Shown: positions 44,613-53,790, counted from the first letter of the stretch. The stretch is DNA of 64,000 nucleotides from Paludibacteraceae bacterium (GCA_016937795.1 JAFGVV010000032.1:1-64000); one strand, 5' to 3'. Translations and numbers: made by a program. Notes: generated by a model from the sequence alone, not told the origin.

Positions 44613-45131
44613 TTAGTTGAGATGGATATTAACAGTCGCTCTCAGTTTTTTCAGCGCTATACACATTTGTGTTTCCACAGTATTGACTGATATATTTAGT
44701 TTCTCGGAGATTTCGCGGTATTTGAGTCCTTCGTAACGGCTGAGCAAAAAAATCTCTCGGCATCTTGACGGCAAAGCATCGATGGCTTTGGACACCACCT
44801 GCTCCACTTTTTCTTCCGAAGCCAGTTCCACATCTAAAGCTTCGAGCGAATGAATTTTGAGTGTCGTTTCATGTTCGAACTGCGATTGTATGTCTGCTGC
44901 GAATTTATCTTTTACTTGCTTATGTTTCAAATGATCGAGACATTTATTTTTGGTTAGTCTGTAAATGTAAGCGTTTATGTTTTCCACAGCGCTAAGAGTC
45001 TCTTTCCTCTCCCAAAGCGCCACAAACAAATCCTGAACGAGATTTTCAGCATCTTCCTCGTACACCACAAATACTGATGCAAATCTCACCAACCGGGGAT
45101 AAAAAGTCAGATATAAATTTGAGAAATCCAT
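44613..45131 (-). CDS. ECF-type RNA polymerase sigma factor
   Basis: A 172-residue ECF sigma-70. Region 2 covers about 8-70 (LYLTFYPRLVRFASVFV, DAENLVQDLFVALWE, NINAYIYRLTKNKCLDHLK) and region 4 covers about 115-168 (ALPSRCREIFLLSRYEGLKYREI, NISVNTVETQMCIALKKLR). In Bacteroidota such factors turn on SusC/SusD loci, normally held by a FecR-type anti-sigma. Here a 73-residue gene takes that place. A shared GGT-N15-CGTC motif upstream of three locus genes may be its target promoter. Confidence 0.95.
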   Translation of the reverse strand: MDFSNLYLTFYPRLVRFASVFVVYEEDAENLVQDLFVALWERKETLSAVENINAYIYRLTKNKCLDHLKHKQVKDKFAADIQSQFEHETTLKIHSLEALDVELASEEKVEQVVSKAIDALPSRCREIFLLSRYEGLKYREISEKLNISVNTVETQMCIALKKLRATVNIHLN

Positions 45132-45449
45132 AGCTCCGGCGTTTAAAATTTACAAATCACTGAATGAACACCGGGATAAAGTAATCTATTTATTGATGTG
45201 CGGCAATACACTAAAAAAGGATGGTAATGACAATTCATGATATTCTATATTTGGGTTAACATTTGTTGTTCAGGCAAATTCTTCCTGATAAGTGACACAG
45301 CAAATATAGATACAAAAAAAGCCTGCTACAGAGTGTAGTAGGCTTGTAAGTAAACGATTTTGATCCCGATGTGTTTTTAATGGGCTAATTGATAAACAAT
45401 TACACGTTAACAAAAATGCCCATTTGGTAAGTAGGTTTTAAAGGCGGAT
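45132..45449. other. 318-bp region between the regulator gene and the sigma gene
   Basis: Both flanking genes are on the minus strand. The region holds the terminator of the regulator gene (45319-45345) and a possible -7 element for the sigma gene (plus-strand CAAATATA at 45301-45308) about 170 bp before its start. No gene is seen, and no GGT-N15-CGTC motif was found here. Confidence 0.5.
45312..45345 (-). terminator. Intrinsic terminator of the TPR regulator gene
   Basis: A 12-bp stem (45319-45330 with 45334-45345, one G-T pair) with the 3-base loop GAG is followed on the minus strand by TTTTTTTG. It lies about 105 bp after the stop of the regulator gene. Confidence 0.85.
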
Positions 45450-47054
45450 TCAATGTAATTGTCCTATTTTTTTTACTTCTTCTTCAAAATGATCACTCTC
45501 AACAAGCGATTTTCCCTTCACCTTCGATTTATAATTATAAACCGTTTGTGGCGAATATCGGAGGAAGTCGGCAATTTGAGTCACATCGGTTATACCCAGT
45601 TTTATCAGTGCAAAAATACGTAATTCAGTGTTAAGGCTGCCTTCCTCTTCGAGCACATATCTCTCCTGTGGCTTGAGTAAAGAATTAAACTCAATTACAA
45701 AATTGGGGTAGAGTTTTAGAAAAGCTTTATCGAAACTCGTACGCAGTTCGTCTATTTCTTTCTCAAGTTCAGAATTCGACGAGTTGTACAAACTATCAAT
45801 CTGACCCGTTTTGAGCTTGCGATTTACATTTTTGCGGTAAGTGTCCAATTTATTGATGTAAATAGAACACTGATTCATAAAGTATCCAAGATACCTTTCT
45901 TTGATAATATTAGCTTCGTCCAGTTTGTGATTTAGTTGCAACAGATTGTCGTTCATTGCTCTGAGCTCCCTCCGTGCTCTCGAAACCACTTTCACCTGTT
46001 TGTAAATATAAATCAGGCCGATGGTCAGAAAAACAACTAGTATGCTGATAACTATAGAATAAAGACTCAAATTTTTCTGTTGCGACTTTATTTTTTGCAA
46101 ATAAGTATCTTCGATAATCGGTTGAACACGCGCAATTACCGAGTTCTTAAAACGAGTATTGTAAAAAAGCGCATCATCTAGCGCCACTCTGATATAGTCG
46201 TAAGCACGATTTATATCACCTTTATTATAAAGAATAATCGCCAGCGACAACAAGGCTTCATTATCTTTTACAGCCAGTTGCACGTCAGTACTTGCTGCCA
46301 AAATAAGATAATACTCTTCTTTTTCAAGATTTTTTTCCTGTTTATACACTTTGGCTAGATTCATCGCAGCCATTGCATAACTGTGAGTGCCCGGCTGTTG
46401 TTTCTGAAAAATAGGATCGAGCAAGCTTACAGCATCGGCATATTTGCCGCTAAGTTGCAGTTTGTGAGCAAGTTCTTTTTTATATTCGTCCGACTGATCG
46501 TAAAGAATTTTCATTACCTCATCGCGAAAACCTTCTTTCTTTGCTTCATACTGTTTGGTGAACTCACTGTCGGCTGTGTAAAATATCAGATTTTCGTAGT
46601 AGCGAATATAATTCCAGCAATACCATGCTCTGAAATGATTGGGAAGTTTATTGTACTCTATGCTATTAATAATTTCCGAAGCCTGAAGAAATAGCCCCGA
46701 CAAAGAGTAAATATAAAACAAACGCAACGAACTTTCAAGTATCAATTCTCCATCGTTCAGTTTTTTTGCAATCGACAAATTTTTGTTGATATAAAATTCA
46801 GCCGAGTCGCACAAAAACGAATTGTATTGTTCAATTATCTCACGTTGAATGTTATACTTATTTCTGAGATCATTTACGCCAGCATTTTTTTGCTTTAACT
46901 CCTGAATTTTAGTTTCTTTAATCGTCACATACTTCGACCTTTCCTGAATTATCTTATCCAGCATCTTCAGTAATGAATCTGTTTTCTGATTTCCGGCAAA
47001 AACAATTCCCGAAAACAAAAACATAGCAAGAAGTAGCGATAGCAATTTTTTCAT
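45450..47054 (-). CDS. Membrane-anchored TPR regulator with C-terminal HTH (DUF6377-like)
   Basis: A 534-residue regulator: signal sequence 1-20, periplasmic tetratricopeptide-like helices (about 30-320, e.g. YADAVSLLDPIFQKQQ), one membrane helix near 331-352 (SIVISILVVFLTIGLIYIY), a cytoplasmic coiled coil and a C-terminal helix-turn-helix (about 488-520, GITDVTQIADFLRYSPQTVYNYKSKVKG). This layout is seen in Bacteroidota PUL regulators (DUF6377-like), which sense glycan products in the periplasm and bind DNA directly. It is divergent from the GH2 gene and upstream of the sigma-led operon, so it is a probable controller of the locus. Confidence 0.82.
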   Translation of the reverse strand: MKKLLSLLLAMFLFSGIVFAGNQKTDSLLKMLDKIIQERSKYVTIKETKIQELKQKNAGVNDLRNKYNIQREIIEQYNSFLCDSAEFYINKNLSIAKKLNDGELILESSLRLFYIYSLSGLFLQASEIINSIEYNKLPNHFRAWYCWNYIRYYENLIFYTADSEFTKQYEAKKEGFRDEVMKILYDQSDEYKKELAHKLQLSGKYADAVSLLDPIFQKQQPGTHSYAMAAMNLAKVYKQEKNLEKEEYYLILAASTDVQLAVKDNEALLSLAIILYNKGDINRAYDYIRVALDDALFYNTRFKNSVIARVQPIIEDTYLQKIKSQQKNLSLYSIVISILVVFLTIGLIYIYKQVKVVSRARRELRAMNDNLLQLNHKLDEANIIKERYLGYFMNQCSIYINKLDTYRKNVNRKLKTGQIDSLYNSSNSELEKEIDELRTSFDKAFLKLYPNFVIEFNSLLKPQERYVLEEEGSLNTELRIFALIKLGITDVTQIADFLRYSPQTVYNYKSKVKGKSLVESDHFEEEVKKIGQLH

Positions 47055-47131
47055 TGTAAGTTAAAATAGTATTGATTATGTCAGCTAAAGTATATTATTC
47101 CTATGAATTAAACACCTGCACTGTTGGGTCA

Positions 47132-47162
47132 CAAAAATAGACTAATTTGGCAAACTAAGCAA
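47132..47162 (-). promoter_or_regulatory. Bacteroidota-type promoter of the TPR regulator gene
   Basis: On the minus strand TTG (47160-47162) is followed after 20 bases by TATTTTTG (47132-47139), matching the housekeeping consensus. Transcription would start near 47125, giving a leader of about 70 bases. Confidence 0.5.
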
Positions 47163-47238
47163 CACGTTTATTTTGCAAAAAAAAGAAAACACCCGATCAG
47201 AACCAAATATAAACCTTCGAAACATATATCCCTTTAGA

Positions 47239-47264
47239 GGTTTTATTAAGCTTATTCGTTCATA
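47239..47264 (+). promoter_or_regulatory. Weak ECF-like promoter motif upstream of the GH2 gene
   Basis: GGT (47239-47241) is followed after 15 bases by CGTTCATA (47257-47264), one base off the GGT-N15-CGTC pattern found before three other genes of the locus. It ends 34 bases before the GH2 start codon. No TAnnTTTG element was found in this gap on the plus strand. Confidence 0.3.
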
Positions 47265-47298
47265 ACAATATAACAGAAACACAAAATTATTTTCCGAA

Positions 47299-50200
47299 AT
47301 GAACAAACTTGCATATTTACTCACCCTTCTTTCATTTTTTGTATTTCAACAAACTACTGCACAAACTACAAACCTTTCACTCGACGAGTTAAATCCCGGC
47401 ATAGTTTGGCAACTTAAGCCGCAAGCCTGCGAAACTGCCTCTGCTTCCCGGATTTCGCTTCCGGGTTTTAAAATGACCAATGCTGTAAAAGCGGTTGTGC
47501 CAGGCGTGGTTTTTACTTCGTATGTGGAGGCTGGTATCGAAAAAGATCCGAATTATGCCGACAATATTTACAAAGTGGACGAATCATTCTATAACCGTCC
47601 ATTCTGGTATCGCACTGAATTCAAAATTCCGGATTCATACAGAAAAGGACAAAAAATCTGGTTACATTTCGATAATACAAACCGGTTTGCAGATTTCTAT
47701 TTCAACGGAAAAAAAATTTCCGGTTCTGAACAATCGGCGAAAGATGTAAGCGGACACATGATGCGTTCAAAATTCGATATCACAAATCTGATAAACATGA
47801 ACGGTGAAAATGCAATCGCTGTACTTATTTGGGATGCCGACCAGAAAAAACTACGCAATGCGAAAGATCCATTTGGAGTGGCAAGCAGCCCTACCTATCT
47901 GGCAGCAGCTGGTTGGGACTGGATGCCTTATGTTCCGGGGCGACTTGCAGGTATTACGGGAAATGTATATCTCAAATTTTCGGGCGATGTAATTATGGAA
48001 GATCCCTGGATAAGATCAGACCTTCCCGACCTGAACACAGCCGAAATTTCTATTAAACCCAATATCCGAAATGTTTCTGAAAAGCCTCAGGATGTAACCA
48101 TTACAGGCGAAATACAACCCGGAAACATTAAATTCAGCAAAACAATAAGAATTGAAAGCGGCAAAAGTTCTGAAGTTACGCTCAGCAAAGCTGATTTCAG
48201 CCAACTGATCATTCAACAACCAAAACTTTGGTGGCCAAATGGTTATGGAAATCCGGATTTGTACACATGTAGTTTAAAATGTATGGTCGGCAACACCGAA
48301 TCGGACAGCAAAACAATTACATTCGGAATCCGGAAGTACGTTTACAAATTCATCTACAACAAAGCAGGAATGCCAGTTCTGACTTTCTATATCAATGGTC
48401 AGAAAGTATTTCTGAAAGGTGGCAACTGGGGAATGAGCGAATATCTGCTGCGCTGTCGCAATGAAGAATACGAGACTAAAATCCGCCTTCACAAAGACAT
48501 GAATTACAACATGATAAGACTTTGGACAGGTTGCGTAACCGACGAAGCATTTTATGATTATTGCGACAAATACGGCATCATGGTTTGGGACGATTTCTGG
48601 CTCTATGTAGCCTACAACGATGTAGCTCAGCCTGATGCCTTTAAAGCTAATGCTCTGGACAAAGTAAAACGTTTGCGCAATCATCCTTCCATTGCAATCT
48701 GGTGCGGAGCGAACGAAACGCACCCAAAGCCTGAACTGGACAATTATCTCAGAGAAATGATTGCAAAAGAAGATCAGAACGACCGCATGTACAAGTCCAG
48801 TTCAAATCAGGATGGTCTTTCGGGCAGCGGTTGGTGGGGAAATCAACCACCTCGCCACCATTTCGAAACTTCGGGAAGTAATCTGGCGTTCAACGATCCT
48901 CCTTATCCATATAGTTCGGATTACGGTTATGGGCTGCGAACTGAAATTGGTACAGCAACCTTTCCGAATTACGAAAGTGTGATTAAATTCATTCCCAAAG
49001 AAAATCACTGGCCACTGCCTACCGACGAACAGTTGAAAAACGATGACAACAATGTGTGGAACAAACATTTCTTTGGCAAAGAAGCTTCAAATGCAAGCCC
49101 CATAAATTATAAAAAAGCGGTAAACGAACAGTTTGGCGAGTCGGATAACCTGCAGGAATTTTGCGAAAAGGCACAACTTATAAATCTCGAAGTAATGAAA
49201 GGTATGTACGAAGCCTGGAACGACAAAATGTGGAATGATGCCAGCGGACTACTTATATGGATGTCGCAATCGGCATATCCTTCGTTTGTGTGGCAGACCT
49301 ACGATTATTACTACGATGCCACAGGAGCTTATCAGGGTGCAAAAATGGCCTGCGAACCCACACATATTCAGTGGAATTCGTCGAGCAACAGCATCAAAGT
49401 CATCAATAACACAATCAATACATTAAACGATGTGGTAGCCACGGCAAAGGTTTACAATATTGTTGGGAAAGAACTCCGCCAGCTCAGGAAAACCAGTGTA
49501 TTGAACGTGGAATCAGCCAATATCAACGAAGCATTTATATTGAATTTGAACCCGGAAAATCAGGCACTTGGCAAAAATGTAACTGTTTCTTCTGCCACAC
49601 AGCACATGCCTGCAAAACTTGTAACCGATGGTGGTGCCGGAAGTCGCTGGGAAAGCGAATACAGCGATCCACAATGGATTTGTGTGGATTTGGGCAAAAA
49701 GGAAGTAATTGAAAACGTAGTTATTAAATGGGAGGCTGCACATGCCCGCGAATACGAATTGCAAACTTCAAACGACGCTCAAAACTGGACAACCGTTCAC
49801 AAAAAAACCGACAGTAAAGGAGGAACCGAACAAATAGGACTGAGTAAAACAAAAGCCCGTTATGTGCGTATCAATTGTATCTCACGAGCCACACAATTTG
49901 GATATTCGATATTCGAAATAGAGGTTTACGGAAAAAAACAGAAAAAAAATGCGCTTACTCCGGTACATTTCATAAAGCTTGAACTTAAAGACAAAAACAA
50001 AAACCTGTTATCGGAAAACTTTTATTGGAGAAACGGAGTCGAAGATCTGAAATACAATGATTTGAACAATGTCAGTGAAGCTAGTATTACAGCCGAACTC
50101 GCAGAGAGAAAAAATATTGACGGCAAAGAAATCATCACATTCTCGATAAAAAACAAATCAAAAACTGTGGCTTTTGCCAATCGTCTGACGCTTATCAACA

Positions 50201-50379
50201 AAGCAACCGGCGAGCAGATACTACCGGCCATATTCTCCGAAAACTATCTGACACTTTTACCCGGCGAACAGAAGAAAATCAGCTTGGAGTTTGATGCTCT
50301 TCCAAACATAAAGGAAGTGGAAATTGTGAGCAAACAGTTCAGAAAAACGGAGAAAGTAGTGCTGAAAATCAAACTGTAA
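47299..50379 (+). CDS. GH2 family glycosidase (beta-mannosidase / exo-beta-glucosaminidase-like) with discoidin domain
   Basis: A 1,026-residue exported enzyme (signal peptide 1-22). The order is GH2 sugar-binding domain (about 30-230), Ig-like domain, TIM barrel (about 360-650) and C-terminal Ig-like domains. The acid/base is E473 in CGANETHP, and the nucleophile is probably E549 in LRTEIGTATFP. LKGGNWGMSEYLLRC and WDDFWLYVAYN match the mannosylglycoprotein endo-beta-mannosidase/CsxA branch. An F5/8 discoidin domain (about 755-877, KLVTDGGAGSRWESEY) is inserted within the C-terminal Ig region. It could split the Man-beta-1,4-GlcNAc core once alpha-mannoses are removed. Confidence 0.9.
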   Translation: MNKLAYLLTLLSFFVFQQTTAQTTNLSLDELNPGIVWQLKPQACETASASRISLPGFKMTNAVKAVVPGVVFTSYVEAGIEKDPNYADNIYKVDESFYNRPFWYRTEFKIPDSYRKGQKIWLHFDNTNRFADFYFNGKKISGSEQSAKDVSGHMMRSKFDITNLINMNGENAIAVLIWDADQKKLRNAKDPFGVASSPTYLAAAGWDWMPYVPGRLAGITGNVYLKFSGDVIMEDPWIRSDLPDLNTAEISIKPNIRNVSEKPQDVTITGEIQPGNIKFSKTIRIESGKSSEVTLSKADFSQLIIQQPKLWWPNGYGNPDLYTCSLKCMVGNTESDSKTITFGIRKYVYKFIYNKAGMPVLTFYINGQKVFLKGGNWGMSEYLLRCRNEEYETKIRLHKDMNYNMIRLWTGCVTDEAFYDYCDKYGIMVWDDFWLYVAYNDVAQPDAFKANALDKVKRLRNHPSIAIWCGANETHPKPELDNYLREMIAKEDQNDRMYKSSSNQDGLSGSGWWGNQPPRHHFETSGSNLAFNDPPYPYSSDYGYGLRTEIGTATFPNYESVIKFIPKENHWPLPTDEQLKNDDNNVWNKHFFGKEASNASPINYKKAVNEQFGESDNLQEFCEKAQLINLEVMKGMYEAWNDKMWNDASGLLIWMSQSAYPSFVWQTYDYYYDATGAYQGAKMACEPTHIQWNSSSNSIKVINNTINTLNDVVATAKVYNIVGKELRQLRKTSVLNVESANINEAFILNLNPENQALGKNVTVSSATQHMPAKLVTDGGAGSRWESEYSDPQWICVDLGKKEVIENVVIKWEAAHAREYELQTSNDAQNWTTVHKKTDSKGGTEQIGLSKTKARYVRINCISRATQFGYSIFEIEVYGKKQKKNALTPVHFIKLELKDKNKNLLSENFYWRNGVEDLKYNDLNNVSEASITAELAERKNIDGKEIITFSIKNKSKTVAFANRLTLINKATGEQILPAIFSENYLTLLPGEQKKISLEFDALPNIKEVEIVSKQFRKTEKVVLKIKL

Positions 50380-50425
50380 TTTTCAAAACATCTGACAAAT
50401 CAATCGTTCTTATACAAACAAAAAA

Positions 50426-50457
50426 CTCTTGTATCTCAATGAAGTACAAGAGCTTTT
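50426..50457. terminator. Bidirectional terminator between GH2 and the ABC gene
   Basis: CTCTTGTA (50426-50433) pairs with TACAAGAG (50445-50452) around an 11-base loop, with A5 on the left and CTTTTT on the right. It sits between convergent stop codons at 50379 and 50509. Confidence 0.75.
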
Positions 50458-50508
50458 TCTTATTCAACCTTGTGGGTCTTTGTTAATGCTTGATGTGTAG
50501 TTCAATTT

Positions 50509-51171
50509 TCAGACAGCAGTTTCCACTATTTTCCCGTCCTTCATTTCAATCACCCTATCCGACAATTGCGCCAAATCCTTGTCGTGTGTTACAATCACAA
50601 TGGTAAGTCCGAATTTGTCGCGCAGTTCGAAAAGCAGTCTGTGCAGTTCTTCTTTGTTTTTTGAGTCGAGGCTGCCCGATGGCTCGTCGGCCAGAATAAC
50701 CGAAGGATTGTTGATCAACGCACGGGCTACTGCCACACGCTGTTTTTCGCCACCCGATAGTTCAGCTGGCTTGTGCGTAAGTCGCTCGCTCAGTTGCAGA
50801 AAAGCCAGCAATTCCTTTGCGCGGGTATCAGCTTTTGCGGGGTCGGTTCCGGCAATGAGCGCAGGAATCATCACATTTTCGAGCGCAGTGAACTCAGGCA
50901 AAAGCTGATGAAACTGAAAAATAAAACCTATACGGCGGTTGCGGAAAGCGGCCAGTTCGCGGTCGTTCAGTTTACTAAAATCCACTCCATCTAAGGTCAC
51001 AATGCCATTATTGGGTTTATCCAGCGTACCCAGAATCTGTAAAAGGGTAGTTTTACCGGCGCCGCTCGGGCCAACTATCGACACAATTTCACCTGCCGAC
51101 ACTTCAAGGTCAACACCTTTCAACACTTCGAGCGTATCGAAACTTTTATGTATGTTTTTTGCTGTAATCAT
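50509..51171 (-). CDS. ABC transporter ATP-binding protein (LolD/MacB type)
   Basis: A 220-residue ATPase subunit. Walker A is GPSGAGKTT at residues 34-42, the Q-loop is [19 protein letters not shown], the signature is [15 protein letters not shown], Walker B is [12 protein letters not shown] and the H-loop is VTHDKDL. The [14 protein letters not shown] pattern is typical of LolD, which powers lipoprotein release toward the outer membrane, and of the related MacB. No permease gene adjoins it, so it probably works with a LolC/E-type protein encoded elsewhere. Confidence 0.88.
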   Translation of the reverse strand: MITAKNIHKSFDTLEVLKGVDLEVSAGEIVSIVGPSGAGKTTLLQILGTLDKPNNGIVTLDGVDFSKLNDRELAAFRNRRIGFIFQFHQLLPEFTALENVMIPALIAGTDPAKADTRAKELLAFLQLSERLTHKPAELSGGEKQRVAVARALINNPSVILADEPSGSLDSKNKEELHRLLFELRDKFGLTIVIVTHDKDLAQLSDRVIEMKDGKIVETAV

Positions 51172-51184
51172 TTTTTTAGTTTAT

Positions 51185-51390
51185 GAGGTGACGGGATGAT
51201 TAGTTGATTGGTGAATTGGTGAATTATCTGATTAATTAATAAATCGGGTTAATATTCAGCTAAATAATCAATCAGCCGATCAATCAACTGATTAACCAAT
51301 CAACTAATTCACAAATTCACCAACCAGCCAACCAATTAACTAACTAACTAATCAACTGATTAACCAATTCACCAACCAACCAGCCAGTAC
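51185..51390. repeat. Dispersed imperfect inverted repeat (same family as 8427-8561)
   Basis: The first half is made of words like GTTGATTGGTGAATT and the second half of their complements (AATCAACTAATTCACAAATTC), so the two halves can pair imperfectly over long stretches. The 17-mer TCAACTAATTCACAAAT at 51300-51316 is identical to 8542-8558. Confidence 0.7.
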
Positions 51391-51404
51391 CTCGATAATA
51401 TTTG

Positions 51405-51433
51405 CAAAGTTATTTGTTTAAGTTGTAATTCAA
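51405..51433 (-). promoter_or_regulatory. Bacteroidota-type promoter of the LolD-like gene
   Basis: On the minus strand TTG (51431-51433) is followed after 18 bases by TAACTTTG (51405-51412). Spacing is one base short of ideal. The leader would be about 225 bases. Confidence 0.4.
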
Positions 51434-51455
51434 TCTTTTTGTGCCTGAAAAAATG

Positions 51456-51463
51456 TACCTTTG
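51456..51463 (+). promoter_or_regulatory. -7 element of the metallopeptidase gene
   Basis: TACCTTTG matches TAnnTTTG exactly and lies 33 bases before the proposed TTG start at 51497. No TTG sits at the right distance upstream. Confidence 0.45.
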
Positions 51464-51496
51464 CAATAATTTTCAATAAATAATCAGCCATTTGTT

Positions 51497-52201
51497 TTGT
51501 TAGCAGAAGATTTTGGAATAATAGAGTTTATAAGAAGCGCCAGGGCTCGCAGCGTCAGGGTGCGCATTCTTGCATCCGGATTGAAAATAACCATTCCACA
51601 CAATACAAGTGAGAAAACAGCCATTGACTTTGTAAACTCAGTAGCACCGAAGATCAGAAAAAAACAGGAACAATTACGGATTAAAGAAACTGTAAATCCT
51701 ACAATTCTGACCGAAGAAAGTACGTTACATACACTTACTTTCGATGTAAAAATATTAAAAGCAGAACGAAAAGACATTTATTTCTCACTGAAAAACAGCA
51801 TTCTGACAATCGAATATCCTGAAAAAGCCGATTTAAAATCCGAACAAACACAACATTATTCCTGGAATGGCATAAACTATTTTCTGAAAAAGGAAGCGCG
51901 TCGTATATTGCCCGACAGGGTAAAGCAACTTGCCGAAAAGTACAAATTCAGATATGGCAGCGTAAAAATTCAGCCCAGCAAAACACGTTGGGGAAGTTGC
52001 TCACGCGAACGAAGCATAAACCTGTCGCAATACCTGCTATTGCTTCCGGCACATCTGGTGGATTATGTGATTTTACACGAACTTTGCCATACAATAGAAA
52101 TGAATCACGGACCACGTTTCTGGAAACTAATGGACGAAGTAACCGACGGACAAAGCAAAACCTTGCGGGCGGGATTGAAAGATTATCATATGCCAAAATG
52201 A
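51497..52201 (+). CDS. YgjP-like zinc metallopeptidase (DUF45), TTG start
   Basis: A 234-residue protein with the YgjP/DUF45 domain: WGSCSRERSINLSQYLLLLP near residue 165, then HELCHTIEMNHGPRFW with zinc ligands H194 and H198 and catalytic E195. The frame is closed by a stop at 51467, and between there and the start of homology no ATG is found, so TTG at 51497 is the likely initiator. The predicted -7 element at 51456 fits this start. Biological substrate is unknown. Confidence 0.85.
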   Translation: MLAEDFGIIEFIRSARARSVRVRILASGLKITIPHNTSEKTAIDFVNSVAPKIRKKQEQLRIKETVNPTILTEESTLHTLTFDVKILKAERKDIYFSLKNSILTIEYPEKADLKSEQTQHYSWNGINYFLKKEARRILPDRVKQLAEKYKFRYGSVKIQPSKTRWGSCSRERSINLSQYLLLLPAHLVDYVILHELCHTIEMNHGPRFWKLMDEVTDGQSKTLRAGLKDYHMPK

Positions 52202-52386
52202 GAAACAAGAGCAAAGACAAAAGAATAAAGAATAAAGACACGAGGAAACAAGGAAACAGCATGGTTGCGTGATTAATTTAGAAGCATTTCCGAAACCAGA
52301 AATTTTCAAATCTCAAATCTCAAATTTTCAAATCCAAACTTTGAAACTTTGAACCCAACACGAAACACGAAACGCGAAATAAAACA

Positions 52387-53709
52387 ATGAACTGGACACA
52401 ACTTTTATCGACCAAACGATTTGGAATGGAGGATTATCACGGCGTGCGTGGTGACGACCGCAGCGAATTTCAGCGCGATTACGATCGTCTGATTTTTTCG
52501 GCGCCCTTTCGTCGGTTGCAAAACAAGACGCAGGTTTTCCCGCTACCGGGAAGTGTTTTTGTGCACAACAGACTCACTCATAGTCTCGAAGTAGCTTGTG
52601 TAGGACGTTCGTTAGGCGTAAACGTGGCACATCAGCTGAAAGAAAAAGGTGAAACAGCTCCTTTTCTCGACGAGATTGGTTCGGTAATTTCAGCTGCCTG
52701 TTTGGCACACGACATGGGCAATCCACCCTTCGGTCATTCGGGCGAAAAAGCCATTGCCACCTATTTCTCCGAAGGTAAAGGGCAGCATTTACAACAAAAA
52801 ATGACTGCCGAAGAGTGGAAGGACATTACCTGTTTCGAAGGAAATGCCAATGCTTTCCGCTTGCTCACACACCAGTTCAAAGGTCGCCGGCATGGTGGTT
52901 TTGTACTCACATACAGCACTTTGCTTTCCATTGTAAAATATCCGTATGCGGCTATTCATTCGGACACAAAAAAACAGAAATTCGGGTTCTTTACTTCAGA
53001 AAAAGCTGACTTCGAAAAAATTGCAGCCGAGTTGGGCATTGTGCGTCACCCTAACAATCCTAACCGATTTGTGCGTCATCCCCTCGTTTTTCTGGTGGAA
53101 GCGGCAGATGATATTTGCTATCAGATAATGGACATTGAAGATGCGCACAAACTTCGCATTCTCACCACCGACGAAACAAAAGCGCTGTTTATGAACTTTT
53201 TCGACGACAAACGCAAACAACGCTTCGAGGAAACAATGACCATGGTAACCGATGTAAATGAGCAAATTGCTTACCTACGTTCGTCGGTTATCGGTAAACT
53301 TATCGAACAATGTGCAGCCATTTTTGTGGCACACGAAAAGGAAATTCTCAGCGGCACATTCGATAGTCCACTCGTAAAACAACTGCCCGCGCAACTCGAC
53401 GAAGCGTACCGAAAATGTTCGTCCACTGCATTCTCTAAAATTTATCGTTCGCAGGAAGTCCTCGATGTGGAACTTTCGGGCTACAAAATCATACTCACGC
53501 TGCTCGAACATTTAATTGATGCTGTGCTTACGCCCGAAAAAGCCTACTCTCAACAATTGCTGATGCGCATTCCCGAGCAATTCGAAACCGGAGCCGACAG
53601 CACTTATGAGAAGGTGATGGCTATTCTCGATTATATTTCGGGCATGACCGATGTATATGCGCTCGATTTATACCGAAAAATAACCGGAATCAGTATTCCC
53701 ACGCTTTAA
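52387..53709 (+). CDS. dgt: Deoxyguanosinetriphosphate triphosphohydrolase (dGTPase)
   Basis: A 440-residue HD-domain enzyme that cleaves dNTPs to deoxynucleoside and triphosphate, controlling the dNTP pool. The N-terminus has DRSEFQRDYDRLIFSAPFRR and LQNKTQVFPL. The metal site is HNRLTHSLEVA (first His) and CLAHDMGNPPFGHSG with H108-D109. EAADDICYQIMDIEDAH contributes the last Asp. The length fits the dGTPase class. The 185 bp upstream is low-complexity sequence with words such as AAATCTCAAATC and CGAAACACGAAAC and shows no clear promoter. Confidence 0.94.
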   Translation: MNWTQLLSTKRFGMEDYHGVRGDDRSEFQRDYDRLIFSAPFRRLQNKTQVFPLPGSVFVHNRLTHSLEVACVGRSLGVNVAHQLKEKGETAPFLDEIGSVISAACLAHDMGNPPFGHSGEKAIATYFSEGKGQHLQQKMTAEEWKDITCFEGNANAFRLLTHQFKGRRHGGFVLTYSTLLSIVKYPYAAIHSDTKKQKFGFFTSEKADFEKIAAELGIVRHPNNPNRFVRHPLVFLVEAADDICYQIMDIEDAHKLRILTTDETKALFMNFFDDKRKQRFEETMTMVTDVNEQIAYLRSSVIGKLIEQCAAIFVAHEKEILSGTFDSPLVKQLPAQLDEAYRKCSSTAFSKIYRSQEVLDVELSGYKIILTLLEHLIDAVLTPEKAYSQQLLMRIPEQFETGADSTYEKVMAILDYISGMTDVYALDLYRKITGISIPTL

Positions 53710-53751
53710 TAAAATTCGATTTTACAGTTTAAAAACAAATCCCCTAAAGTT

Positions 53752-53787
53752 TTAAAGTATTTTTTTTCCTCATATTTAATACTTTAA
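53752..53787. promoter_or_regulatory. 10-bp inverted repeat in the promoter of the RHH-like gene
   Basis: TTAAAGTATT (53752-53761) and AATACTTTAA (53778-53787) are exact inverse copies 16 bases apart. They lie just before the -7 element at 53791-53798, so a dimeric DNA-binding protein bound here would block the promoter. Confidence 0.55.
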
Positions 53788-53790
53788 TAT

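Larger units (their letters stand above)
51172..51496. other. 325-bp divergent promoter and repeat region
   Basis: The region separates the LolD-like gene (-) from the metallopeptidase gene (+). It contains the dispersed repeat at 51185-51390, a minus-strand promoter (51405-51433) and a plus-strand -7 element (51456-51463). No gene is seen. If the minus promoter is used, the LolD-like mRNA leader would include the whole repeat. Confidence 0.6.

Noticed and set aside
16373..50379. The mannan locus as a recently acquired mobile island
   Set aside because: No transposase, integrase or flanking direct repeat was found at its borders, and codon and base use look like the neighbours.
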